A DNA stretch of 64,000 nucleotides from contig JAJYAC010000004.1 in the NCBI GenBank assembly GCA_021779735.1, positions 1-64,000 on the forward strand, in the 5' to 3' direction. Below are positions 40,875-49,711 of this stretch, piece by piece (the stretch's first letter is position 1; each line of letters starts with the position of its first letter). The DNA is from Actinomycetes bacterium. Lineage in GTDB: Bacteria > Actinomycetota > Acidimicrobiia > Acidimicrobiales > RAAP-2. The notes under the pieces are model-generated. The model had not been told where the DNA came from. It searched no databases and saw only the letters and a program-made list of their open reading frames with translations. Made by a program: the position numbers and the translations under genes.

Positions 40875-42901
40875 TAGCCCTCCCCTTCCTGACGCGACGC
40901 GCTGATCGTGTCGAGCAGCCTCAAGAGGTCCTCGACGTCGATGGGCTTGGTGATGTAGTCATTCGCCCCGGCGCCGATCAGTCGCTCGATCTGACCAGGC
41001 GAGGCGTCGGCGCTGACGATGATGACGGGCACGCGCCGAGTGAGCTCGTTAGCTCGCAGGTGGCCCAGAACTTCGACGCCGCCCATGTCGGGCAGGTGCA
41101 GGTCGAGCAGGACCAGGTCAAAGTCGCGCGTCACGGCGAGGTCCAGTCCCATCTGCCCGTGGCCGGCGTGGGCCAACTCCCAGTGGGGACGACGGTGCAA
41201 GATCTGCTCGAGGAGTCGCACGTTCGAGGCGTTGTCTTCGATGTAGAGGAGGCTGGCGCGCTCGTGATGTCCGCTCGCGACGATGCCCGCGCTCGCCGGC
41301 GCGACGGCGCTCGACGTAGGTGCACTCGCCAGGGGCAGCGTCAGGGCAAAGGTCGTGCCCACACCGCTCGTGGACGTCGCGGTCAGCTCGCCGCCCATGG
41401 CGTGAGCGAGGTGCAGGGAGAGCACCAGACCGATGCCCGAGCCCTCGATGTCGCTCTCGGCCGCGCCGAAGCGCTCGAAGGGGGTGAAGAGTCGAGCCAT
41501 GTCGTGCTCGCTCATGCCGATACCGGTGTCACGCACCTCGAGGCGCACGCTCGACTCAGCGACGCGTTCACACTCGAAGACGACGCTGCCGCCCGCGCGG
41601 TTGTACTTGATCGCGTTGGAGACGAGATTGAGCAAGATCTGCTTGACCCGCTGTCGATCGGCGTGCACGTAGTAGGGGCACCCGTCGGTCGCCGACGTGG
41701 CGAGACTGACCCGTCGCTCACGCGCCATCGGGGTGAGCAGGTCGCCGACCTCGCCGATCATCTCCGCCAGACCCACGGGCTCGGAGGAAAAGGTCATGGT
41801 GCCCGACTCGATGCGCGAGATGTCGAGGACCTCGTTGATGAGATCGAGCAGGTGGCGTCCGGCGCGACGGATCTGGACGAGAGACTCTCGCTGCTCGCCC
41901 TCGGCGTCCATCTCCAGCAGCTGCGCGAAGCCGAGCACTGCGTTAAGGGGCGTGCGCAGCTCGTGGCTCATGCGCGAGAGGAACCGACTCTTCTCCTCAC
42001 TGGCCGCCTCCGCCGACTCGCGCGCGGCGCGCGCGTCGGCCTCGAGGGCGCGCCGGGTCGCGACCGCGTCGGCCAGGTGGCGCGACAAGACCCCCAGCTC
42101 GTCACCCGCCCGATCCACGTCGCCCAAGGGCTCGTCGTCACCCAGGTGGTTGGCGTCCTCGAGGAGTCGGCGCAGGCGACGGGTGAGTCCCAGCGTGAAG
42201 AAGATCATCAGGGCAACGCCGATGACCAGGCCCGCCCCAAGGGCGAGACCCACGGCGACGTTGGCGTGGACTCGGTCGTTGGCCACGACGCGCTCGCGCG
42301 TGGCCAGGAGAGTCTCCTCAGTCGCCGACATTGATGCGAGGACCGTGCGGATCGCATCGGTGGAGGACTTCTGGCGATACAGCCAGCGTGAACGTGCCGC
42401 GGGGTCGGTCACCGGCGGTATTGCCGCAAGGGTGAATTGGTAGCCCGCACCCACCAGCGAGCGCAAGGTGGCGACGCGCGCGCGTTCGACGCGGTTGTCG
42501 GCCACGAGTGCGGCGAGGTTCGAGAGATCGGGACCGATCGCCGCACGCGCTTGGTACATCGGGGCGAGGAACGCCGAGTCCCTGGTGACGAGGTAGCCAC
42601 GAATGCCCGTCTCTCCGTCGAGCACGTCGCCCGCGACCTTCTGGATGGCGTTGCGCACGGTCATCGTGTGTGTGACCCACGACTCGGAGTTCGACTCGGA
42701 CGACGACGTCGAGTAGAAGATGCTCGAGGCGACCACCAGCATGACGAGCGGCACCGCGAGCACGGCCACGCCCTTGGCCGACAGTGACCAGTCAGACCAG
42801 TGCCGCCAGGACGCGGCGCGCCCCGACGGCGCGGCCCCGACAGTTGTGCCCTCTCCTGCGGAAGCGACGTCACCTACCGATATCGGCGATTGGATGCTCA
42901 T
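40874..42901 (-). CDS. CHASE3-HAMP hybrid histidine kinase with receiver
   Basis: The 675-residue membrane sensor has a transmembrane helix (~43-62), a CHASE3 extracellular domain (~70-215, DVLDGETGIRGYLVT), a second helix (~220-240), HAMP, HisKA with MSHELRTPLNAVLGF, an ATPase domain (NLVSNAIKYN, DTGIGMSE, GSGIGLVLSLHLAHAMGG) and a receiver (LVLLDLHLPDMGG, ITKPID). CHASE3 ligands are mostly unknown. It heads the four-gene signalling operon. ATG 42901 is chosen because GGGAG lies five bases upstream; GTG 42931 is an alternative. Confidence 0.93.
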   Translation of the reverse strand: MSIQSPISVGDVASAGEGTTVGAAPSGRAASWRHWSDWSLSAKGVAVLAVPLVMLVVASSIFYSTSSSESNSESWVTHTMTVRNAIQKVAGDVLDGETGIRGYLVTRDSAFLAPMYQARAAIGPDLSNLAALVADNRVERARVATLRSLVGAGYQFTLAAIPPVTDPAARSRWLYRQKSSTDAIRTVLASMSATEETLLATRERVVANDRVHANVAVGLALGAGLVIGVALMIFFTLGLTRRLRRLLEDANHLGDDEPLGDVDRAGDELGVLSRHLADAVATRRALEADARAARESAEAASEEKSRFLSRMSHELRTPLNAVLGFAQLLEMDAEGEQRESLVQIRRAGRHLLDLINEVLDISRIESGTMTFSSEPVGLAEMIGEVGDLLTPMARERRVSLATSATDGCPYYVHADRQRVKQILLNLVSNAIKYNRAGGSVVFECERVAESSVRLEVRDTGIGMSEHDMARLFTPFERFGAAESDIEGSGIGLVLSLHLAHAMGGELTATSTSGVGTTFALTLPLASAPTSSAVAPASAGIVASGHHERASLLYIEDNASNVRLLEQILHRRPHWELAHAGHGQMGLDLAVTRDFDLVLLDLHLPDMGGVEVLGHLRANELTRRVPVIIVSADASPGQIERLIGAGANDYITKPIDVEDLLRLLDTISASRQEGEG

Positions 42902-42944
42902 CGCAACTCCCTGTGTGGCCGAAGGTACCACAAGGAAGAATAAA

Positions 42945-42974
42945 TTTATGAAGAAAATTCATATCTATAGTCAA
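42945..42974 (-). promoter_or_regulatory. Promoter of signalling operon
   Basis: On the minus strand, TTGACT (42969-42974) and CATAAA (42945-42950) are 18 bases apart, inside a markedly AT-rich tract (42931-42990). The leader to ATG 42901 would be about 37 bases with a ribosome-binding site. Confidence 0.45.
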
Positions 42975-43037
42975 CTAAAGCACTTGCTAATACCGCTTCC
43001 GATGAGCGAGTTCACCCCTACAAGACCGCTAACTACC

Positions 43038-43070
43038 GGGTAAACACCGTGATATATCTCGTGTTTGCCC
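43038..43070. repeat. Inverted repeat in signalling-operon upstream region
   Basis: GGGTAAACAC (43038-43047) and GTGTTTGCCC (43061-43070) match at nine of ten positions around a 13-base AT-rich centre. The arms and spacing suit a dimeric regulator. A terminator for the convergent ATP-grasp gene is less likely, as there is no T-tract. The rest of 42902-43168 (267 bases) shows only the promoter listed separately. Confidence 0.45.
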
Positions 43071-43168
43071 CCAAGATACGTGTCCTCGTGAAACGCACGA
43101 ACCAACCAATACGCCCAATGCCCGACGTGTCACGTGGCTCTGGCCCCGCCGTGCCGTCGCGTTGCGCC

Positions 43169-44008
43169 TCAGCGGGGTGACAGGTGCGCGAGGATCGCCC
43201 GGGCCAGACGAGCGGGAGCCGCGTCGTCGTAAGCGAGAAAGAGTGCGGGCTCGACGAGCTCGAGCTCCATCACGGCCCAGCCCTCGGGCGTGGGCACCAG
43301 GTCCACGCGCGCGTAGGTGAGATCAAAGCCCACCTCCTCGAGCACGGCGCGCGCGAGCGCGAGGGCCGCGGGATCGGCGTGCCCGCGCGACATGCGCTCG
43401 GCGCGATAGAGGCGATCGCGGGTGTCGGGTGCGACGTTGAGCATCGCGGCCTTGACCATGGCGTGGCTGAACTCGCCGGCGAGAAAGACGAGTCCCGTCT
43501 CGCCCACGTCGTCCACGCTCACCACGTAGGGCTGGATCAGCGCGTCGCGCCCACTCTCGTGCAGGCGAGCCACGTGCGCGCTCGCGCGCTCGCCCTCGGA
43601 GGGTGCGTAGCGGTCCGCGTCGATCGATCCCGCCCCCACGCAGGGCTTGACGACGAAGTCGACGTCGTAGAACGTCGGGGTCTCACCCACCGAGACGAGT
43701 CGCGTGGGCACGATGCGATGTCCGCGCGCGGCGAGGTCGAAGAGGTAGCGCTTGTCCGAGGAGTACTCGAGCGCCTCGTAGGGGTTGGCCACGCGCGCGA
43801 GCGAGCGCGCCCAGGCGAGAAACGCCTCGCGCTGGCTCGTGTAGTCCCACGTCGAACGCACCACCGTGAGCTCGTACTGGTCCCAGTCGACTCCCTCGTC
43901 GTTCCAGACCTCGAGGCGCGCGTCCACGCCCAGGTCCTCAAGGGCGCCCACCAGCAGTCCAGCGTCGGGATCGACCTCGTGCGCACAGGTCGCGAGAGCG
44001 ACTCTCAC
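43169..44008 (-). CDS. ATP-grasp family ligase
   Basis: The 279-residue protein has an ATP-grasp layout similar to RimK/glutathione-synthetase-like enzymes and the DcsG group. Visible features are SSDKRYLFDLA, the core VDFVVKPCVGAGS, and the metal-binding end WAVMELELVEPALF. It should join a carboxylate to an amine or similar nucleophile using ATP; the substrate is unknown. GTG 44008 overlaps the nuoN stop (GTGA), so it is translationally coupled to complex I, though no direct link is known. Confidence 0.75.
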   Translation of the reverse strand: MRVALATCAHEVDPDAGLLVGALEDLGVDARLEVWNDEGVDWDQYELTVVRSTWDYTSQREAFLAWARSLARVANPYEALEYSSDKRYLFDLAARGHRIVPTRLVSVGETPTFYDVDFVVKPCVGAGSIDADRYAPSEGERASAHVARLHESGRDALIQPYVVSVDDVGETGLVFLAGEFSHAMVKAAMLNVAPDTRDRLYRAERMSRGHADPAALALARAVLEEVGFDLTYARVDLVPTPEGWAVMELELVEPALFLAYDDAAPARLARAILAHLSPR

Positions 44009-45477
44009 GGGGTGAAGAGGACGGTCGCGTGCGAGGCGAGGGCCGCGAGCGGGCCCGGCCAGACGCCAAAGACCAGCGTGATCGCGACGCCGAGACCGAT
44101 CACCAGCGCGCTCGCGCGACCCACGACGACTCGATCAAGCTCAACCGGCTCCTCGGCGTAGAGCGCGAGCACCCAGCGCAGGTAGAAGAACGCCGCGATC
44201 GCCGCGGCCAAGAGGGCGATCACCGCGAGTGCGCCGCCCCCGGCGTCCACCGCGCTCGCGAGCACCGCGAACTTGGCGTAGAAGCCAGTCGTCAGGGGCA
44301 CCCCGAGCTGGCTGAGCAGCAGGATCGCGAGCGCGCCGCCGAGGAGGGGCTGGCGTCGCGCGAGGCCGCGGTAGCGGTCGATCGCGTGCGCGTCGTCTCG
44401 AGCCCCACCCACGAGAGCCACCACCGCGAAGGTCGCCACCACGATGGGCGCGTAGGTCATCAGGTAGAAGAGGGTCGCCGCATTGCCGCGCGTGGTGGCA
44501 CTCCAGACGCCGAGCAAGATAAATCCCGCGTGATTGATCGAGGAGTAGGCGAGCATGCGCTTGACGTTGCGCTGGATGAGAGCCATGGAGGCACCCACCA
44601 ACGTCGTCAAGACGACGAGCGCGAAGAGGATCGGCCGCCACGTGTCCATCTGGGTGCCGAGCGCGGAGATGATCACGCGCACGAGAGCCGCGAACGCGCC
44701 GACCTTGACGATGGAGGCCATGAAGCCGGTCACCGGCGTCGGCGCGCCCTCGTAGACGTCGGGCGACCACAGGTGGAAGGGCACCGCGGCGACCTTGAAG
44801 GCGAAGCCCACCAGCAACAGCGCGCCACCCGCCCACAGCAGACCCGGGCGCAGCAGGACGTTGCCCGCGAGGAAGTACGAGATCGACGAGACGTTCGTCG
44901 TGCCGGTCGCGCCGTAGACGAGCGCCGCGCCGTAGATGAAGATCGCCGACGCGAAGCCGCCGAGGAGGAAGTACTTCAGGGCCGCCTCGCTCGAGCTCGC
45001 GCGGTGCCGGTCCAGGGCCACGAGCACGTAGAGGCCGATCGAGAGGATCTCCAGACCGAGGAAGATCACCACGAGGTCATTGGCCTGGACCATCACGAGC
45101 GCGCCCGCGCTCGCCGCGAGGGCCAGGATGTGAAACTGCGGACCCGAGACCGCGCTGCGCGAGAGCCAGTCGTGGGCGACGAGGGCCGCCATGATCAAGC
45201 TGACGGCGAGCACGCCCGTCGCCACGACCGAGAAGCCGTCGAGAACAATGGCGTGGTCGATGGTCGTCGTCGCGCCGTGGTGGGCCACGTAGCTCCACTG
45301 AAAGAAGGTCACGACGAGTGTCGCGAGTCCCGCGAGGACGCTGATCCCCGTGGAGGTTCGCGTCGAGATCCCGCCGCGCACGAGCGACGTGAGGATGAGA
45401 GCCAGCACCGACGCGCCGAGCACGAGGGCCGCGGGCAGCACGGCCAGGTAGTGGATCGAGGGCATCAGCGAAGTCAC
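44005..45477 (-). CDS. nuoN: NADH-quinone oxidoreductase subunit N
   Basis: The 490-residue antiporter-like membrane subunit has about 14 helices. Key charged residues sit in helices such as FLGLEILSIGLYVLVAL and AFKVAAVPFHLWSPDVYEGAP. It moves protons across the membrane as part of complex I. GTG 45477 overlaps the nuoM stop; earlier codons lie over nuoM. It is the last nuo gene. Confidence 0.96.
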   Translation of the reverse strand: MTSLMPSIHYLAVLPAALVLGASVLALILTSLVRGGISTRTSTGISVLAGLATLVVTFFQWSYVAHHGATTTIDHAIVLDGFSVVATGVLAVSLIMAALVAHDWLSRSAVSGPQFHILALAASAGALVMVQANDLVVIFLGLEILSIGLYVLVALDRHRASSSEAALKYFLLGGFASAIFIYGAALVYGATGTTNVSSISYFLAGNVLLRPGLLWAGGALLLVGFAFKVAAVPFHLWSPDVYEGAPTPVTGFMASIVKVGAFAALVRVIISALGTQMDTWRPILFALVVLTTLVGASMALIQRNVKRMLAYSSINHAGFILLGVWSATTRGNAATLFYLMTYAPIVVATFAVVALVGGARDDAHAIDRYRGLARRQPLLGGALAILLLSQLGVPLTTGFYAKFAVLASAVDAGGGALAVIALLAAAIAAFFYLRWVLALYAEEPVELDRVVVGRASALVIGLGVAITLVFGVWPGPLAALASHATVLFTP

Positions 45478-46967
45478 TTGCTCACCCCCGCCGGCGCCAC
45501 GTGCTCGATCACCTGTTGGACCGAGGGAGAGATGCGATCGAGTACCGGCCGGGGAAAGACCCCGAGAGCGACGATGAGAACGACGACGGGCACCATGACC
45601 CAGCGCTCGCGCGCGCTCGCGTCCGAAATCGCCTCCCCGTGGTGGCGCCCGTGAAAGACCCGCTGGTAGGCCCACAGCAGGTAGAGCGCGGCGAGGACCA
45701 CGCCCAGGGTTCCCACCAGGGCCCACCACGCGTGGGTGGCGAAGGCACCGATGAGGATGAGGTACTCCGAGACGAAGCCCGACAGGCCCGGCAGGCCGAT
45801 CGAGGCGAGCATGACGACGGTAAAGAGCGCCGCGAGAACGGGCGCGGGACCCTGCCAGCCCGTCAGGTCAGCGATCGTCGCGCTACCGCGGCGCTTCTCG
45901 ATGAAGCCGATCAGCAAGAAGAAGCCCACCGTGATCACGCCGTGGTTGAACATCAACAACACCGCGCCGACCATCGCGATCTTCGAACCGGTCATGATCC
46001 CAAGGGTGATGAAGCCCATCTGGGCCAGGGACGAGAACGCGACCAGTCTCTTGAGGTCGGGGGTGACCGCGGCGAGCGCGCTGCCGTAGATGATGCCGAT
46101 CACCGCGAGGCTCAGCATCACCGGACGCACGTTGGCCTGGGCGAGGGGAAAGAGGGCGAAGGCGAAGCGCAGCAGGCCGTAACTGCCGAGCTTGGCAAGC
46201 AGCGCCGAGAGCTCGATCGAGCCCGCCGTCGGCGCCTCGGCGTAAGTGAGTGGCGACCACGTGTGCAGGGGCCAGATCGGCGACTTCACCGCGAAGGCGA
46301 TCGCGAAGGCGACGAAGAGCCACGTCGCGGTGCCCGAGGACATCGCCGTGGACGAGAGCGCCGAGTAGGCGAAGGTCAGCGCCCCCTGGGTCTGGTGCTG
46401 GTGCGCAAAGCCCAGGTACAGCGTGCCCACGAAGAGGAAGGCCGAACCCGTGAACGTGTAGACGAAGAACTTCAGCGCCGCGCGGCTGCGCTGGGCGCCG
46501 CCCCACTGGGAGATGATGAAGTACGCCGGCACGAGGGTCAGCTCGAAGAAGATGAAGAACTCGAGGACGTCGTGGGCGAGGAAGCTGCCCATCGTGAAGG
46601 AGGTGAGTAGCAACAGCCAGGCCACGAAGGCTCCCTCGCGGCGCGTGTCGCGCGCGCCGAGCAGCGCGAGCAACACCACGAGGGCCGTGAGGACCACCAT
46701 CAGCAGGCTGATGCCATCGAGCGCCACGTCGTAGGCGAGGCCGAAGGGCGCGGCGAGCACCCACCGTCCGGCGAAGTCGAAGGTCGCCGCGCCGGGCACG
46801 GCGTTGTTGTAGAGGAACGCCACGACGAGCGAGAGGGCCATCTCTATCACGGACGTTCCCACCGCGACGCGGTAGGCGGCGTTGAGCCGCTCGCGCACCA
46901 GCGCGGCGGCCAGCGCGCCCGCGAGGGGCACCGCGATCAGGAGGCTCAACCACAGGGACGAATGCAT
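45474..46967 (-). CDS. nuoM: NADH-quinone oxidoreductase subunit M
   Basis: The 497-residue antiporter-like subunit has about 14 helices. Signatures include FFIFFELTLVPAYFIISQWGG, with the conserved helix-5 Glu, and AFAVKSPIWPLHTWSPLTYAEAPTAGS, with the conserved Lys. It is a proton-pumping module of complex I. Its stop overlaps nuoN, and two bases separate it from nuoL. Confidence 0.97.
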   Translation of the reverse strand: MHSSLWLSLLIAVPLAGALAAALVRERLNAAYRVAVGTSVIEMALSLVVAFLYNNAVPGAATFDFAGRWVLAAPFGLAYDVALDGISLLMVVLTALVVLLALLGARDTRREGAFVAWLLLLTSFTMGSFLAHDVLEFFIFFELTLVPAYFIISQWGGAQRSRAALKFFVYTFTGSAFLFVGTLYLGFAHQHQTQGALTFAYSALSSTAMSSGTATWLFVAFAIAFAVKSPIWPLHTWSPLTYAEAPTAGSIELSALLAKLGSYGLLRFAFALFPLAQANVRPVMLSLAVIGIIYGSALAAVTPDLKRLVAFSSLAQMGFITLGIMTGSKIAMVGAVLLMFNHGVITVGFFLLIGFIEKRRGSATIADLTGWQGPAPVLAALFTVVMLASIGLPGLSGFVSEYLILIGAFATHAWWALVGTLGVVLAALYLLWAYQRVFHGRHHGEAISDASARERWVMVPVVVLIVALGVFPRPVLDRISPSVQQVIEHVAPAGVSK

Positions 46968-46969
46968 GA

Positions 46970-48841
46970 CTAGCCCACCCTCGCGACGAGATAGGTAACG
47001 ATGACGGCCAAACCGAGGACGGTGGCCAGCGCGTAGTGGCGCACGAAGCCCGACTGGACTTTGCGAGCGCCCTCAGCGCTGCGACGCACCGCGACGGCCA
47101 CGCCCGTGACCGCCCCGTCGATCACGCGCGGCTCGATCACCGCGCCGGCGAACTCACTGGCCGCGGTCAGCGGGCGAGCCAGGACCGTGTCGTAGGCGTC
47201 GTCCCAGTGCCAGACGTGCTCGAAGAACGACTTCTCGTAGCGCGTCGAGGAGACCCGGTCGCGCCAGATGGAAAAGGCCGCGAGCAGGCCCAGGATCGCC
47301 GCGACGACGTCGACGCTGGCCAGTCCCACCTGGGCCATCGTCGTGGGCGCCGCGTGCGCGCCGACGTAGCCAAAGGTCGGCGCGAGGAAGCCCGCGAGCG
47401 AGTTGTGGTGCACCCAGGGCAGGTCGAGCGCGCCGCCGAGCAGGCTCAGCGCGGCCAGCACCACGAGGGGCGCCGTCATCACCCAGGGCGACTCGTGGGG
47501 GTCGGCCCCGTGGGTCACCTCGCGGAAGCGCTCGGTGCCCTGAAACGTGAGGACGAAGAGTCGACTCATGTAGTACGCGGTGAGAATGGCGGTCACCACG
47601 CCGAGGATCCACAGGGGCTTGGAGTAGGAGAAGACGTTGGTGAGCACGTCGCCCTTGGACCAAAATCCCGCGAAGGGCGGGATGCCCGAGATCGCGAGCC
47701 AGCCCACGAGGAACGTGGGGAAGGTCAGCGGCAGGAACTTCGCCAGGGCGCCCATCTTGCGCAGATCCTGCTCGCCGTGGAGCGAGTGGATGACCGAGCC
47801 CGAACCCAGGAAGAGCAGAGCCTTGAAGAACGCGTGGCTCACCATGAGAAAGATCGCCGCCGCGTAGGCGCCCGCGCCCACCGCGAGCACCATGTAGCCG
47901 ATCTGAGAGACCGTGGAGAACGCGAGGACCTTCTTGATGTCCTTCTGGGAGGTGGCGATGGTCGCCGCCACGAAGGCCGTGACCCCACCGATCACCGCGA
48001 TCGTGGCGCGCCCCCCCGAGGAGAGCGCGAGCACCGGCGACATCCGTACGAGCAGGTAGACCCCGGCGGTGACCATCGTCGCCGCGTGGATCAGCGCCGA
48101 CACCGGGGTCGGGCCCTCCATCGCGTCGGGCAACCAGTTAAAGAGGGGGATCTGGGCGCTCTTGCCGGTGGCGGCGAGCAACAGCGCGAGCACGACGAGG
48201 GTGGCGACCGTCGGGTCCAGGGTTCCCGCGCTGGCGAACACCGAGAGGTAGGTCAGCGTGTGCAGGTGGCCAAAGAGCAGGAACATCGCCACCAGCAGGC
48301 CCACGTCGCCGACGCGGTTGTAGATGAAGGCCTTCTTACCCGCGCTCGCCGCGCTGTCGCGGTCGAAGTAGTAGCTGACCAGCCAGTACGAGCACACGCC
48401 CACGCCCTCCCAGCCCACGAAGGTCAGCACCAGGTTGTTGGCGAGCACGAGAGTGAGCATGGAGAACACGAAGAGGTTCAGGTAGAGAAAGAACTTGCGA
48501 TAGTCGCGCTCGGCGTGCATGTAGCCCATCGAGTACAGGTGGATCAGCGCCGAGATGCCCGTCACGAAGAGGCTCATGGTGATCGACAGCGGGTCAACGA
48601 GCAGCGCCGCGGGCACGTGGAGCGTGCCCACCGAGATCCACGTGAAGAGCTGGACCGTGACCTCGCGCGACGAGCTCGACAGCAGCGTCACGAAGGCCGC
48701 CACCGACAGCGCGAAGCTCGTCGCGATCGCGGTCGTGGCCACGGTGCCGATCGCGCGCTCGCTCATGCGCGCGCCGTTGATCAGGACGAAGAGGAATCCC
48801 GCGAGGGGCATCAATAGGATCAGCGTGGCCAGGGGTGCCAT
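46970..48841 (-). CDS. nuoL: NADH-quinone oxidoreductase subunit L
   Basis: The 623-residue protein is the distal proton-pumping subunit, with about 16 helices. Family motifs are FVGWEGVGVCSYWLV, GKSAQIPLFNWLPDAMEGPTPVSALIHAATMVTAG and a long C-terminal lateral-helix region. Length is normal. Only one base separates it from nuoK. Confidence 0.97.
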   Translation of the reverse strand: MAPLATLILLMPLAGFLFVLINGARMSERAIGTVATTAIATSFALSVAAFVTLLSSSSREVTVQLFTWISVGTLHVPAALLVDPLSITMSLFVTGISALIHLYSMGYMHAERDYRKFFLYLNLFVFSMLTLVLANNLVLTFVGWEGVGVCSYWLVSYYFDRDSAASAGKKAFIYNRVGDVGLLVAMFLLFGHLHTLTYLSVFASAGTLDPTVATLVVLALLLAATGKSAQIPLFNWLPDAMEGPTPVSALIHAATMVTAGVYLLVRMSPVLALSSGGRATIAVIGGVTAFVAATIATSQKDIKKVLAFSTVSQIGYMVLAVGAGAYAAAIFLMVSHAFFKALLFLGSGSVIHSLHGEQDLRKMGALAKFLPLTFPTFLVGWLAISGIPPFAGFWSKGDVLTNVFSYSKPLWILGVVTAILTAYYMSRLFVLTFQGTERFREVTHGADPHESPWVMTAPLVVLAALSLLGGALDLPWVHHNSLAGFLAPTFGYVGAHAAPTTMAQVGLASVDVVAAILGLLAAFSIWRDRVSSTRYEKSFFEHVWHWDDAYDTVLARPLTAASEFAGAVIEPRVIDGAVTGVAVAVRRSAEGARKVQSGFVRHYALATVLGLAVIVTYLVARVG

Positions 48842-48842
48842 G

Positions 48843-49148
48843 TCAGCCCTTCATCTCGGACAACTCATCGACCGACGTGGAGCTGCGACGTCGAAAGATC
48901 GCCACGACGATGCCCAGGCCCACCGTCACCTCGGCGGCGGCCACCACCATGACGAAGAAGACCGTGACCTGCCCGGCGATGTCGGACATCGTGCGCGAGA
49001 ACGTCACGAACGTGAGATTGACGGCGTTGAGCATCAGCTCGAGGCACATGAACATGATCAGCGCGCTGCGCCTCGTGAGCAGTCCGTAGGCGCCCACGCC
49101 AAAGAGAACGGCGGCGAGCACCAAGTACCAGGCGGCGGGAACGTTCAC
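48843..49148 (-). CDS. nuoK: NADH-quinone oxidoreductase subunit K
   Basis: The 101-residue protein has three transmembrane helices and the conserved Glu residues of the proton path in [14 protein letters not shown] and [13 protein letters not shown]. Its GTG at 49148 overlaps the nuoJ stop. Confidence 0.96.
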   Translation of the reverse strand: MNVPAAWYLVLAAVLFGVGAYGLLTRRSALIMFMCLELMLNAVNLTFVTFSRTMSDIAGQVTVFFVMVVAAAEVTVGLGIVVAIFRRRSSTSVDELSEMKG

Positions 49149-49711
49149 GCGTCCTCCTCGTCGATCAAGCGCTCGCGACGCGCGAGCACGATGGCCCCGA
49201 CCACGGCGATGACGAGCAGCGCGGCGGTGGCCTCGAAGGCGTAGAGGTACGTCGTAAAGACCGCGGTGCCGAGCTGGCTGACGTTGCCCGAGCCCGTGGC
49301 GAGCGCCGTGCCCGACGTCGAGACGGACATCGCGCCACTGACCCAGTGGCTACGCGCCATCAAGATCACGATGCCGGCGACGGTGATCGCCACGCCGGTC
49401 GCGGCGAGGGGACGCTGGCCCACGAGGGGCTCGACGCGCACGCCCTCGCGCCGGTCGACGCCGAGAAACATGATGACGAACAGGAAGAGGACGACGATCG
49501 CCCCCGCGTAGACGATGATCTGGACCGCGGCGAGGAAGTCGGCCGACTGGGCCACGAAGGCCACGGCCACGCCGAAGAGGGTCATAATGAGGCTCATCGC
49601 GGCGTGCACGGGGTTCTTGACGCTGATGACGCCGATCGCGCCCACCAGCACTAGCAGGGCCGCCGTCACGAAGACCGCCACGGCGCCCACGGAGTAGGTG
49701 GCGGCGATCAC
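49145..49711 (-). CDS. nuoJ: NADH-quinone oxidoreductase subunit J
   Basis: The 188-residue protein has five transmembrane helices, with [22 protein letters not shown] typical of helix 3 of NuoJ, which carries the pi-bulge involved in coupling. It overlaps nuoI by four bases. Confidence 0.96.
   Translation of the reverse strand: MIAATYSVGAVAVFVTAALLVLVGAIGVISVKNPVHAAMSLIMTLFGVAVAFVAQSADFLAAVQIIVYAGAIVVLFLFVIMFLGVDRREGVRVEPLVGQRPLAATGVAITVAGIVILMARSHWVSGAMSVSTSGTALATGSGNVSQLGTAVFTTYLYAFEATAALLVIAVVGAIVLARRERLIDEEDA

Noticed and set aside
42720-43043. A 107-codon plus-strand frame spanning the AT-rich gap
   Set aside because: Most of it is antisense to the CHASE3 kinase N-terminus, and it has no ribosome-binding site or domain.
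44029-45654. A 541-codon plus-strand frame opposite nuoN
   Set aside because: Its Glu/Arg/His-rich composition is the complement of hydrophobic membrane codons. The same applies to 45501-46610 opposite nuoM and 47036-48817 opposite nuoL.
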